Shown piece by piece: positions 16,805 through 26,910 of a stretch of 64,000 bases of DNA. Within the stretch, counting starts at the first letter, position 1, and each line of letters begins with the position of its first letter. The notes under the pieces were generated by a model. The model did no database searches, was not told where the DNA came from, and saw only the letters and a program-made list of their open reading frames with translations. The translations under genes were made by a program, and so were the position numbers. Origin of the DNA: Phocaeicola vulgatus ATCC 8482 (lineage in GTDB: Bacteria; Bacteroidota; Bacteroidia; Bacteroidales; Bacteroidaceae); contig NC_009614.1 in assembly GCF_000012825.1 (NCBI RefSeq), positions 62,001-126,000 of the forward strand, in the 5' to 3' direction.

Positions 16805-17968
16805 TTAAAACAAAGTATTCGTATCCTCCACCAGCCTGCCCATAGCCCAAGCCGCCCGGATATTCAGTTCTCTATCCAAAATCAACACATCGGCATCCAT
16901 ATCTTTCTGCAATGCCCCCTTCCGGTCATCCACTCCCATAATCCGTGCCGGAGTTTCAGAAGCCATCCGCACGGCATCGGCCAGCGGAATACCAGCTTTT
17001 ACCATTGTCCGTACCAATACATCCATGGTTGCTATGCTACCTGCCAATGAAGAATGATCAGCCATTTTGCATACACCATCTTCTATAATCACATTAGGAT
17101 CTGTTATTTCCATTCCATCAGCAGCGGCATATGCCAAAGCATCCGTAACCAAACAAGTTTTTTCCACTCCCTTCAACTTATAAGCCAACCGAAGAATAGT
17201 AGCAGGTAAATGGATACCGTCGGCAATCAATTCAATGGTCATTCCGTCTGTCAGATAAACACTTTCCACTGTCCCTTCGTATTTATATTCACGACATTTA
17301 TGGAATCCCGGCATACCGTTATAGAAATGGGCAGTATGAGTAAACCCAGCTTCAAACGCAGCTTTTATCCCCTCGTATTCCGATTCTGTATGTGACACAG
17401 CCACTAATATACCTTTTGATTTCAAATAGCGGGCAAATTCCAACGCGCCCGGAAGTTCAGGTGAAGCGTCCCAACGCTTGATGCAGTCAGTACTTTCCAA
17501 TAAAGAAGTATATTCCTCTTTATCAGGATTCTTCAATTTCCCGGCAAACTGCTCACCTGCTCTTTTCGGATTCAGATAAGGACCTTCTACATGCAACCCC
17601 AACACAGGACTGTCCTTCTCGTTCATCAAGGTTTCGCACACAGTTACCGCCTTACGGATTTCTGAAAAAGGAGAAGAAGACAAAGTTGGGAAAATACTGG
17701 TCGCCCCATGCTTCTGATGCGCTTTTACAGCTGCGCGAAACGCCTCTTCCGTACATTCATTAAAATCGTGACCACCACCGCCATGAGCATGCATACACAC
17801 ATATCCGGGTACAATATACATCCCTTTAGCATCAATCAATTTTGCACCGATCAGTGCCAGGTCACAGTTAGTCACTTCCAATATTTTATTATCCCGTATC
17901 AGTACAGAGCCTTCGTCCAGCCAACCTTGCGGAGTAAAAATCTTGCCGTTAATAATTTGAGTCAACAT
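16805..17968 (-). CDS. nagA: N-acetylglucosamine-6-phosphate deacetylase
   Basis: A 387-residue amidohydrolase that removes acetate from GlcNAc-6-P in amino-sugar and cell-wall recycling. Motifs in order: the metal-binding loop HAHGGGGHDFNE, GLHVEGPYLNPKRAGEQ (metal Glu), AVSHTESEYEGI (metal His), HTAHFYNGMPGF (metal His), IADGIHLP and the catalytic Asp in LVTDALAYAAADG. It is monocistronic. It may cooperate with the GH20 hexosaminidase at 60.7 kb, which would release GlcNAc, but the two are not linked. Confidence 0.93.
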   Translation of the reverse strand: MLTQIINGKIFTPQGWLDEGSVLIRDNKILEVTNCDLALIGAKLIDAKGMYIVPGYVCMHAHGGGGHDFNECTEEAFRAAVKAHQKHGATSIFPTLSSSPFSEIRKAVTVCETLMNEKDSPVLGLHVEGPYLNPKRAGEQFAGKLKNPDKEEYTSLLESTDCIKRWDASPELPGALEFARYLKSKGILVAVSHTESEYEGIKAAFEAGFTHTAHFYNGMPGFHKCREYKYEGTVESVYLTDGMTIELIADGIHLPATILRLAYKLKGVEKTCLVTDALAYAAADGMEITDPNVIIEDGVCKMADHSSLAGSIATMDVLVRTMVKAGIPLADAVRMASETPARIMGVDDRKGALQKDMDADVLILDRELNIRAAWAMGRLVEDTNTLF

Positions 17969-18058
17969 GATTAGCGAGTATTAGATAATATTTATTCAAC
18001 GTTTTTTTGTAACAACAAAAGTAAACACTTCTATTGAAAAAGAAAAGTAAAACCTTTA

Positions 18059-21000
18059 TTATCTTTTTTGTTTCTTCAATGAGAATATAGGCAAAAACAA
18101 AAATATTCCAAGTATAGACATAACTAACCCGCCTATAGTACCTGCTGCCAAAGGGAACCAGAAAGCCTCTTTTCCATCTCCCACCATAAAAGGAATAAAT
18201 CCCAGAATAGTAGAAACGACCGTCAGAAAGATAGGCAGAATTTTCGAATTCCATGCCTTGGTGAAGGCACGTACCGGTAATAACAGAGGATACCTTTTTC
18301 TTATCGCATTATATTCATTTAGAATATAAATACTGGCATTTACTGTAATACCGCAAAGTAATACAAAAGAAGCAAATCCCCCCTGATCAAAATTCAGTCC
18401 GAAAAGATAAAACGTAAGGAATACGCCGATATAGGATATCGGAATAACAAAAATGATAGCCAAAGGCTGTTTCAAGGAATTAAACAAAATAGCCGTCGTA
18501 AAGAAAATAATGGCGATTACAATCAACAGCAATGCGTATTGCTTGTTATCTTTCTTATTCCATGACCAGTAATCCTGCTCATTTTCGGCTGTATATCCCA
18601 TAGGCAATATCTTATTAAATTCTTCCAAGTCTTTCTTCAACAGTTTTTTTCCTTGTTCGGAAGAACCGATATATTCATATTGCAGACAAAGCCGGTATTG
18701 CTGGTTTTCTTTAGCGACTTTCTGAGGTGACTGTCCCTTCCGGACAGTAGCGAAATCAGCCAGTTTATAAGAACGGCCATCAATAAAAAAGGGTATATTG
18801 ACCAATCCCCATACATCATATCGTTGTCCCTGAACCGATGAAAGTTTCAATTGCTCCGTCTGACTATCAAACAACACGTTACCACAATAAATATCCCTTC
18901 CGAAAACAGGGCGCAAAGCGGCGAACAGCTGCGTGGCTGTAATATGCTCTTTCGCCATCCTCAACCTGTCCAAATCCAGATAGAACTCGCTATAATCATC
19001 TTTCCACCAAGAGAACTCCGAATTTACCGTAACCTCTTTAATACGACGGTGTAATAACAACTTCTCTTTCAGCTGTTCTGTCCAATAAGAAAGTTCGTCA
19101 TAATTATATCCATACAGTTTCACACGGAAACTTCCCGCACTCTCACGCACATCGTTACTGAAGCCCTGATCCTGCAAACCATATACACTCCAGCTACCAC
19201 CTCCCAAAGTCAGTGCCTTACTGATTATATTAGCTTTCAAAGTATACGGGAATCCGCTCCGCTGATTTTCTTTTGTAAAATAAATCTGGATATTAGCCTG
19301 ACGCGCATTATAGATATACGTCTGAAACTGCCTGATTTCCTTGAAATCGCTCAGATAAGTTTCCATCCTCTTAATCAGCACATTCATCTGCTCCAATGTA
19401 CTGCCATTAGGCAACGTAGCATAAACGGAAAGCACCACTTCACCTTCATCACGATTGAAATAACTTCCCTCGTATACTTTTTCCGCAAAAAGACGGAGGC
19501 TGCCACCTAAAGCCTTGTTGATTACCGGCTTTACCTTATCCTTGAAGGTAGGATTATCAAATACCTTATTATAATATTCCACCCATTTACCTTCTCCTTC
19601 CATCTTCTCGGGCAGCATAAATACAGGCAGACCGAACCCCAGCAGCAATAATAGGCAAGCTATCACCCTGAAACGGCATAAATAATAAATCACCCCTTGA
19701 TAGAAACGGGTAAAATAGACAGTCAACCGTTTCATAAAAGTGGGTCTGAGCAGAAAACGTCTTCTTTTTCTTCTCTTTTTCTTCTCCAAACCTATTTTAT
19801 CAATCATGGACGGAACAAAGAATAATGCAACAAACAAAGATACTGCCAGATTGATAATGACCACCGCTGCAAAATCCTGCAAGTTCAGACGTATCTTCTC
19901 ATCCAGAAAGAAAATAATAACCAATGCCCCGATAGTAGTCAGCGTGGCCGCCAGTACAGAAACAAACGCCTTCAGATTGCGGCGATGCAGAATATGGTCT
20001 GTCATCACTATCGTATTATCTATCACCAAATTCAATGAGATGGTAATACCCGCCAATGAATAAAGCTGCATTTCCAGACCAAATGCATAATAAAGAATGA
20101 CGGCAACAGATATATTAACCGCCAGACTGGTCACAATCAGGAACAGATAACGCAGATTTCGTGTTATCAACGCTACAAACAGCAATAAAATCAATACGGT
20201 CAGTCCGGTACGGAAATAAATCTTATCCAATTCTTTCTGAATATATTCCGTAGCGTCATAACTGATATGTACCTCATAGCCCGGAGGCATCTTCTGTTGC
20301 AACTCACCCATAAGGTGCTTCACTTCCCCACTTAAATTTAATTGATTGGCAGTTTCCTCGGCCGTGATATACAGGTAGACAGAATTCAGCCCGTTTATCC
20401 GGTAATAACTTTGCGGTCGTTCTTCCACATGCCTTACCTTTATCAGTTTATCCAGCGTAACCATCGTTCCATCTTCGGCTTGCAGTTGAATGGCTCCCGG
20501 TTCAAATTCCATTTCTTTTTCAGTAGATGTACGTACCAGTCTGATCCACTCTCTGCCCTCCGCACCTTTTTCAATAGAACAGATCCCCAGAAACTCTTTT
20601 TCATAATGGCGGTTAATGGCCCGTTGCACAGCCTGCAGTGTGATTCCCAAACGTGAAAGCTGGTCACTGTCATACTCCAACTGCCACTCCATAGGTGTAG
20701 CTCCATTCAGTTCCACTTTATAAATCCCCTTCAACTGTCCCAATACCGGCTTGATATTCTCTTCCGCATACTGCTGAATCAAAATAGGATTGGCAGGCGC
20801 ATTCAGTGTATAAGTAATAAAAGGTCTGGATGCCTTATCATCCGAACGTCGCGTACTGATTTGAGGATAACTCACCCCCTCGGGCAGCTGAGGCCAGGTC
20901 TGTCTGATGATGGTAGACACTTCAAAGCGGGTAACGTCAATATCCGCATGCTTGTCCAGTTCCAAAGAAATTGAGCCGCTGCCGTTATCCGAAGTAGAGT

Positions 21001-21235
21001 TCACCTTCCTGATACCCTTTACTCTGGCCATCATCGCCTCCAGTTTACTGGTAACCTCCGCCTCAATAACCCGTGACGAATTGCCGGGCATACTGAAAGA
21101 AACAGTCAGACCGGGCAAGGTACGCGACGGCGCCAGCTTAACCGGCAACAGCGGTACTAATACCACCCCTATCAGTGACAGGCAGACAAATGTCACTATC
21201 AAGGTAAACGAGGAGAGGTTACGCGGATTACTCAT
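18059..21235 (-). CDS. RND efflux permease (second permease of the operon)
   Basis: A 1058-residue AcrB/CzcA-superfamily pump. It has an N-terminal membrane helix, two large periplasmic porter segments (about 35-330 and 570-860) and two clusters of membrane helices. The TM4 relay region reads LVIDNTIVMTDHIL and keeps an Asp. A basic loop KKKRRKRRR follows the fourth or fifth helix. The start overlaps the outer-membrane channel gene by 4 bases. It differs strongly from the first permease of the same operon, so it is not a recent duplicate. Substrate unknown; lipid or drug export is plausible. Confidence 0.9.
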   Translation of the reverse strand: MSNPRNLSSFTLIVTFVCLSLIGVVLVPLLPVKLAPSRTLPGLTVSFSMPGNSSRVIEAEVTSKLEAMMARVKGIRKVNSTSDNGSGSISLELDKHADIDVTRFEVSTIIRQTWPQLPEGVSYPQISTRRSDDKASRPFITYTLNAPANPILIQQYAEENIKPVLGQLKGIYKVELNGATPMEWQLEYDSDQLSRLGITLQAVQRAINRHYEKEFLGICSIEKGAEGREWIRLVRTSTEKEMEFEPGAIQLQAEDGTMVTLDKLIKVRHVEERPQSYYRINGLNSVYLYITAEETANQLNLSGEVKHLMGELQQKMPPGYEVHISYDATEYIQKELDKIYFRTGLTVLILLLFVALITRNLRYLFLIVTSLAVNISVAVILYYAFGLEMQLYSLAGITISLNLVIDNTIVMTDHILHRRNLKAFVSVLAATLTTIGALVIIFFLDEKIRLNLQDFAAVVIINLAVSLFVALFFVPSMIDKIGLEKKKRRKRRRFLLRPTFMKRLTVYFTRFYQGVIYYLCRFRVIACLLLLLGFGLPVFMLPEKMEGEGKWVEYYNKVFDNPTFKDKVKPVINKALGGSLRLFAEKVYEGSYFNRDEGEVVLSVYATLPNGSTLEQMNVLIKRMETYLSDFKEIRQFQTYIYNARQANIQIYFTKENQRSGFPYTLKANIISKALTLGGGSWSVYGLQDQGFSNDVRESAGSFRVKLYGYNYDELSYWTEQLKEKLLLHRRIKEVTVNSEFSWWKDDYSEFYLDLDRLRMAKEHITATQLFAALRPVFGRDIYCGNVLFDSQTEQLKLSSVQGQRYDVWGLVNIPFFIDGRSYKLADFATVRKGQSPQKVAKENQQYRLCLQYEYIGSSEQGKKLLKKDLEEFNKILPMGYTAENEQDYWSWNKKDNKQYALLLIVIAIIFFTTAILFNSLKQPLAIIFVIPISYIGVFLTFYLFGLNFDQGGFASFVLLCGITVNASIYILNEYNAIRKRYPLLLPVRAFTKAWNSKILPIFLTVVSTILGFIPFMVGDGKEAFWFPLAAGTIGGLVMSILGIFLFLPIFSLKKQKR

Positions 21236-22728
21236 CGATAAATTCCTGTATTAAAATCAAACTTGTCCGCAAGGGAAAAACCGGACTCAAAATCGTGCAG
21301 CGTCAGTTTACGTATCTTATAATAATTCAACCAATAATTCTGCAAAGCCGAAATATAATTTTTCTGCGCCTCCTGCTGGCGGTTCAACGAAAGAGTAAGA
21401 CTATTCACATCCGCCTTTCCGATGATAAAACGTTGGCGTGTCTGCTCGTATGCCATTACGGCAAGATCCAAAGCCTCCTCCGCACTCGCAATCAAACTCT
21501 GCTGAATATTAAAATCATTCACCGTCATAATCACCTCTTCCTCCACACTCAGTTCTTCCTGACGGGCGGCAATCCTCACCACATTCAGATTATTTCTCGC
21601 CATATTATATTTACCCTTTCTCACCCCCCAGTCAATCAAAGGAATAGAAACACTGACAGAAACCAAGTCCTGTTGCAAAGGATGTCTGTAGGCATCTCCC
21701 AGTTTATCCGCCACCTGGTTAAAACCCACACTGGCATTAAAACTAGCATTGAAACGGGATTCTTTCTTTGTCTTGTCCACATTCTGTTCCGCTTCCAGCA
21801 CATTCTGCCGTTGTTCCAGGAAAGTAGGATTATTCTCTTTGGCCCGCATCAACGCATCATCTACGGGAATCATCTTTCCTGTGGGACGTCCCGGTATATC
21901 CAATTCAATCACGGTATTCTTATCCAGATTCAGAAAGGAAGCCAATGAAAACATAGCGCGTTTCAAAGCAATCTGCGCATTCTGCAACGTATTATGCGCA
22001 TTCACTTTGTCCAGTTGCAATGTCAGCAAATCGGCACGTGATATGGCTGCTATCTTATGACGCTGGAGCCCGATGCTATAAAGGGTATCACTGGACGCCA
22101 CATTCTCCTCCGCCAAGCGGTAATCCGCCTGTGCCATAGCTAACGCAAAGAAATAAGTCACCGCTTCTTCTGAAACCATTTCCGTGTTATAAATGAATTG
22201 CTTCTTCACCTTTTCATACTTCAACGGCTCTATTTTCCGGTCCCAACGAAAAGCATTATATCCCAACAGGCTCTGTTGATATCCCACACGCACAGGGATA
22301 CTGGAATACTGTGTAGACTTTGAGTCACCGAAATTACGCATAAAGTCCAGTTCCGAATCAATATAGAAAGTACCGCCCGTCCAATCCAGATTCTGTTTGA
22401 TACTCAATCCACCCGATGCGCTGAACATCTGTTGTTCACGATACACATCCATATCCTCATTCGAATCATAACGCTGGGTGATATAGCGATAATATTTAGC
22501 CGGAGTCAGATCCAGCGTAAGACTCGGCAAACGGTTCGCCTTGTAAGTACGATATTCCCAATATCCCGACAAATAAAGATTCTGATATCTGAAAGCGGAC
22601 AAGGAACTATCATTCGCAATCTCTATCGTGCGTTGCAAATCCAGCTTCACCACCTGCTGCGCCTTTGCTCCGAGAGACAACAGCATACACCCCACCATCC
22701 ATATGCTAATGTACTTCATTTTTGTCAT
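21232..22728 (-). CDS. TolC-family outer-membrane efflux channel
   Basis: A 498-residue protein with a signal peptide ending near GAKAQQ and two repeats of long amphipathic helices typical of TolC/OMF proteins. Examples are LTLQLDKVNAHNTLQNAQIALKR in the first half and SLNRQQEAQKNYISALQNY near the end. It forms the outer-membrane exit duct of the RND pump. Its first bases overlap the end of the upstream permease by 23 bp; a start three codons later (22719) is also possible. No lipobox is seen. Confidence 0.9.
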   Translation of the reverse strand: MTKMKYISIWMVGCMLLSLGAKAQQVVKLDLQRTIEIANDSSLSAFRYQNLYLSGYWEYRTYKANRLPSLTLDLTPAKYYRYITQRYDSNEDMDVYREQQMFSASGGLSIKQNLDWTGGTFYIDSELDFMRNFGDSKSTQYSSIPVRVGYQQSLLGYNAFRWDRKIEPLKYEKVKKQFIYNTEMVSEEAVTYFFALAMAQADYRLAEENVASSDTLYSIGLQRHKIAAISRADLLTLQLDKVNAHNTLQNAQIALKRAMFSLASFLNLDKNTVIELDIPGRPTGKMIPVDDALMRAKENNPTFLEQRQNVLEAEQNVDKTKKESRFNASFNASVGFNQVADKLGDAYRHPLQQDLVSVSVSIPLIDWGVRKGKYNMARNNLNVVRIAARQEELSVEEEVIMTVNDFNIQQSLIASAEEALDLAVMAYEQTRQRFIIGKADVNSLTLSLNRQQEAQKNYISALQNYWLNYYKIRKLTLHDFESGFSLADKFDFNTGIYR

Positions 22729-25700
22729 GTTTTCTATAAATAAACCAATATATTAAAGGAATGATAAACAAGCTGACCAAAGTTCCCACCACCATAGAGC
22801 CAATCATGGCAATAGACAAAGGCTTCTGCATCTCCGACCCCATATCCGAGGTAAACAGCAACGGAACCATTGCAAAGACAGTTGTCAGCGAAGTCATGAT
22901 AATCGCTCTCAACCTGCGCCTGCCCGCTGTATGAATGGCTTCCACCAAAGGCATCCCCGCTTTCCGTAATTCATTGATGGCATCCATTTTTAAAATAGAG
23001 TCATTCACCACAATACCACAAGTCACGATAATGCCTATGGCAGACATCAAATTCAACGTGTGACCGAAAACCCATAATGCCAGCAAAGCAAAAGCCGTAT
23101 CAATAGGAATTTCCATCAAGACAATCAGCGGTTGCAGGAAACTCTCGAATTGCGCGCAAAGGATAAAATACATCAGCAACAAAGAAACAAAAAGAATCAC
23201 AGTCAATTCCCCCATCATTTTTTCATTCGAAAAGAAACTACCCGAGAAATCCACTTCCCATTCCTTTTCCTCACTAACCACCTCTTTTACATTCCGCATC
23301 AGTTCCGGTGCATCCTTCACATCATAAAAACTTAAAGGAATATATTCTCCGTTCTTTCCCGCCGTAATACTCTTCAAATCTTCGGCGGGCACTACCGTCA
23401 CCAGATTATTCAAAGGAATATGATTCACCTCTCCGTTACCATCCGCCATCGTCCGCACCAAAGTTTCACTTAATACACTATTTACACTCTTTTCCTCTCC
23501 GGCAATACTGATAGGCAGATATTGCTGATAAGAGCGTAAAACGGAAACCTTGTTTTTTTTGAAAGCCGTGCGGAGCACCCGCGTCAATTCATCATATGAT
23601 ACGTTATACAACAACAGTTTTTCTTTATTGATTATCAGATTCATCTGATTCCGGAAAGCGATGCCCGTCGGAACATTACCCGCCACCCGCGTAATTTCCT
23701 TTTCCAACCGCTGCAAATGCTCCGCATCCGGTGCCTGCGACTTATTCGCCGTATGGAGTTCCGCTACCACATCCGCTTCTCCTGTCACAAACAATTTTTC
23801 AAAGATTGTTTCGGGAGGTGAGAAAGTAACCACAGCCAACGGATATTTCTCTCTTATCTCCTTCTCTAATAATTCCTGCAATGAATAGATTCCGGATGGC
23901 TTTTCCGTCTTGAAATAAAGTTCCGCTTCGGTAGACGAAAGTTCACTGCCCCCGTTCAATATATAATCCTGCATACCCACATAAGCAGCATGCTCCGTTA
24001 CCCGGTCGTCCACCTGTTTCATTAAATCATCCACCCGGCGGTTGTTCTCGTCCACATGGATATTCTCATTCCACTCTATCCTTGCCACCAGTTCATTCTG
24101 GTCAATCTGCGGCATACGCTCTTTTTCCATTACATAAAAAAGAAACACACACAGTGGAAGGGTTGCCAGCGTGCCGGTCACACAAAGCTTTTTATGTGAG
24201 AACACCCAGTCAATCCCTTTATCATAAAAGCTTTCCAGCCACTCATTTTTCAGCAGATTGTCAAAACGTCTGGAAAGAAATCCCTTACTGCGGATACCGA
24301 CCTTATAAAACAACAGATACAATACGGGCAGCAACATAATACCCGTAATATAAGATATCATCAATCCCACCGTGATAGAAAAAGCCTGATCCATAAAAAT
24401 AGCTCCGGCTATGCCACTCATAAATATCAAAGGCACAAATACCGCAATGGTTGTAAGGGACGAACTGAGCATCGGTGTAATCATTTCCGTCGTGCCCACG
24501 GCACACGAACGTTTCAGAGAATACCCCCGTTCACGATACTGCGAAATATTTTCCGTTACAATAATGGCGCTGTCTATCATCATACCTACTGCCAGAATCA
24601 AGCCCGAAAGTGATATCACATTCAGCGACACATGACAGAAATAAAAGAAAAAGAATGTGATTACAATAGAAGTAACCATGCTGATGCCGATAATCAACGG
24701 TGAACGGACATCCCCCAGAAACAGCACAGCTACAATAAAGATAAATAGAAAGCCCAAAGAAAGATTCTGCTGTAAATTTGAAATGGTGTAGTCCAGCAAT
24801 TCCGTCTGGTTACGGCTCACGCTGAACTCAATATCCGGATACAGGGATGCAAAATAATCGGTTGTTTCTTTCAGCTTCTCTTTCATGACATCCATATTTT
24901 CATCGCTCTGCTTGATAATGGCCAGCGTTACCGCCCTTTTTCCTCCGGCTACGGAACGTCCCATCTCTTTTTGCGAAACAATATCTACTTTGCAGAGCTC
25001 TTTCAACTGCATAATACGTTCCCCCTTGCGGATATAGATATTCTTCACATCCTCCGGGGTACGAAGCAGGGTAGCTATGCGAATATTATATTCATAATAA
25101 CCATCCCTCACCAACATGCTTCCCGGCTCTACATTATTGGCGGAAAGTGTATTCTCTATATCCTCCACACTGATACCCGTCATGGCCAGTTTATCTTTAT
25201 CAGGAACAATTTGCAAAAGCCTTCCGGGCACTCCGGTTATATCCGCCATAGCCACTTCGGGTAACTGTTCGATGCGGCGTTTCACCACATTCTCCGCCAA
25301 TTCGCACAACTCCAGAAATTGTTGCTCGTCGGTTTCCTGATAAGCACCGTCGTTTTTCAAAGTCATATTGACATAAAGTACAGGAATATCCGTTGCACTC
25401 GCTTTGATAGCCTTGGGACGCGTCACTTCCTTGGGAAGACTGTTCATAGCGGCATCTATCTTCTCATTCACCTCTATAAATGCCAGATCGGTATTCACAC
25501 CAAAATCAAATTCCAGACGGATAACGCCCGCCCCGTCACGAGTTTCACTTTTTATTTCTCTCAGTCCGGCCACTTGCAGCAACTGCCTGCGCACAGGGGT
25601 AACCACCGTATTCTCCAATTCCCGTGCCGATGAATTCTCACCCGTCACCTGTATGGTAATCTGCGGTATGGCAATATCGGGCAGCAAAGATACAGGCAGC

Positions 25701-25786
25701 GAGAAGTAAGTCACCAACCCAACAATAAAGCAGGCGGTAAAGGCCATCAGCACCGCAATAGGACGTTGTAATAAGAACTTAACCAT
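22706..25786 (-). CDS. RND efflux permease (first permease of the operon)
   Basis: A 1026-residue RND pump of the AcrB-like superfamily, of normal length. The first helix is VLMAFTACFIVGLVTYF. Periplasmic porter domains fall at about 35-330 and 560-840. The proton-relay helix reads LILAVGMMIDSAIIVTENI with a single conserved Asp, and the C-terminal half mirrors it with GIIVTCGIVVNDSILKMDAI. It lies 4 bases after the adaptor gene and overlaps the TolC gene, so all four genes form one operon. Confidence 0.92.
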   Translation of the reverse strand: MVKFLLQRPIAVLMAFTACFIVGLVTYFSLPVSLLPDIAIPQITIQVTGENSSARELENTVVTPVRRQLLQVAGLREIKSETRDGAGVIRLEFDFGVNTDLAFIEVNEKIDAAMNSLPKEVTRPKAIKASATDIPVLYVNMTLKNDGAYQETDEQQFLELCELAENVVKRRIEQLPEVAMADITGVPGRLLQIVPDKDKLAMTGISVEDIENTLSANNVEPGSMLVRDGYYEYNIRIATLLRTPEDVKNIYIRKGERIMQLKELCKVDIVSQKEMGRSVAGGKRAVTLAIIKQSDENMDVMKEKLKETTDYFASLYPDIEFSVSRNQTELLDYTISNLQQNLSLGFLFIFIVAVLFLGDVRSPLIIGISMVTSIVITFFFFYFCHVSLNVISLSGLILAVGMMIDSAIIVTENISQYRERGYSLKRSCAVGTTEMITPMLSSSLTTIAVFVPLIFMSGIAGAIFMDQAFSITVGLMISYITGIMLLPVLYLLFYKVGIRSKGFLSRRFDNLLKNEWLESFYDKGIDWVFSHKKLCVTGTLATLPLCVFLFYVMEKERMPQIDQNELVARIEWNENIHVDENNRRVDDLMKQVDDRVTEHAAYVGMQDYILNGGSELSSTEAELYFKTEKPSGIYSLQELLEKEIREKYPLAVVTFSPPETIFEKLFVTGEADVVAELHTANKSQAPDAEHLQRLEKEITRVAGNVPTGIAFRNQMNLIINKEKLLLYNVSYDELTRVLRTAFKKNKVSVLRSYQQYLPISIAGEEKSVNSVLSETLVRTMADGNGEVNHIPLNNLVTVVPAEDLKSITAGKNGEYIPLSFYDVKDAPELMRNVKEVVSEEKEWEVDFSGSFFSNEKMMGELTVILFVSLLLMYFILCAQFESFLQPLIVLMEIPIDTAFALLALWVFGHTLNLMSAIGIIVTCGIVVNDSILKMDAINELRKAGMPLVEAIHTAGRRRLRAIIMTSLTTVFAMVPLLFTSDMGSEMQKPLSIAMIGSMVVGTLVSLFIIPLIYWFIYRKHDKNEVH

Positions 25787-25790
25787 ACTT

Positions 25791-26864
25791 TTAATTTTTA
25801 ATCACCCTCACCGGTGCTTCATGAGCCAGATTCACATTTCCGGTAGTTATCACCTCCATACCTTCTTCCAGTCCGTCTGTGACAGTATATTCCTCCATAT
25901 TCTCCAATCCCGTATGCACATAGTTCCACATAGCTTTACCCTCTTTCAGTGTAAATACCACCTGTTTGCCGGAACGTAGTACAACCGCCGTTTTGGGGAT
26001 AACCAGTTGTTCGCCCACAGAACGCTTCACGCTTACCCTTACATTCATGCCGTCGAACAATTTATTACTCCCGTTCACTCTCGCCTTTATCCGTACCATT
26101 CCATTCTCGTCCACCAGCGGATTAATCTCACTGATACTTCCCTGGCGCACCCCTGCTGCCGATGCATAAGGAGTAATCTCCACCTTATCCCCCACTTTCA
26201 GCAATGGCAGCTCATTTTCAAGTACGGTGAAATCCACCTCCATATTTCCGGCATTGATTACCCGGCAGAAAGGCTCGGAAGTTTTGGGCATATTATATCT
26301 CTTTTCAAAGAGGTTGGCAATCACTCCATCGAAAGGAGCAGTCAACGTAGCTTGTTCCATATCATATTGAGCAGATTCATATTGAGCTTTGCTCTGCTCA
26401 TACCCGCTTTTTACTTTTGCCAGTTCCAGCACATCAGCAGGTATCACCTTCAGATTATCGGGAGCATATCCTTGTCCTATCAACACATCCTGCATCTCCA
26501 GGGTAGCCTGTGCCAAACTATTTTTATTCTGTACCAACGTATTGTTCAACTTAAACAAATCCAATTGGGCTATTTTTTGACCTTTCCGCACTATATCCCC
26601 GTTCTTTACCCAGATATTCGCCACCACTTCCGAGGTACGAAAATACAGGTCGGCATAATCCTGTGCCGTCACTTTCCCGTTACTGATCAATTCATGATTG
26701 AAAACCTGCTTTTTCAGCGGCATCACCGTCACCTCATTGGGTAAAGAAGGAAGAACTGTTTCCACCCCTTCTTTTTCCGTTGTTTCCTTTTTTTCTCCCG
26801 AGCAGGCAGTGAAAGAAACGGCTAATAATAAGCCTGATGCAAATATGTGTAATTTCATGATCAT
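25791..26864 (-). CDS. RND periplasmic adaptor (membrane fusion) lipoprotein
   Basis: A 357-residue adaptor with a lipoprotein signal (LLLAVSFTACSG). A short coiled-coil hairpin sits between the halves of a lipoyl domain (VANIWVKNGDIVRKGQKIAQL and ATLTAPFDGVIANLFEKRYN), followed by beta-barrel and membrane-proximal domains. Such proteins bridge the RND pump and the TolC channel. It is the first gene of the operon. The start may be two codons later (26858). Confidence 0.92.
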   Translation of the reverse strand: MIMKLHIFASGLLLAVSFTACSGEKKETTEKEGVETVLPSLPNEVTVMPLKKQVFNHELISNGKVTAQDYADLYFRTSEVVANIWVKNGDIVRKGQKIAQLDLFKLNNTLVQNKNSLAQATLEMQDVLIGQGYAPDNLKVIPADVLELAKVKSGYEQSKAQYESAQYDMEQATLTAPFDGVIANLFEKRYNMPKTSEPFCRVINAGNMEVDFTVLENELPLLKVGDKVEITPYASAAGVRQGSISEINPLVDENGMVRIKARVNGSNKLFDGMNVRVSVKRSVGEQLVIPKTAVVLRSGKQVVFTLKEGKAMWNYVHTGLENMEEYTVTDGLEEGMEVITTGNVNLAHEAPVRVIKN

Positions 26865-26910
26865 ATTTTGTGATATCTATAACAAATAAAAACTTTTTAT
26901 TTTGAAAAAA

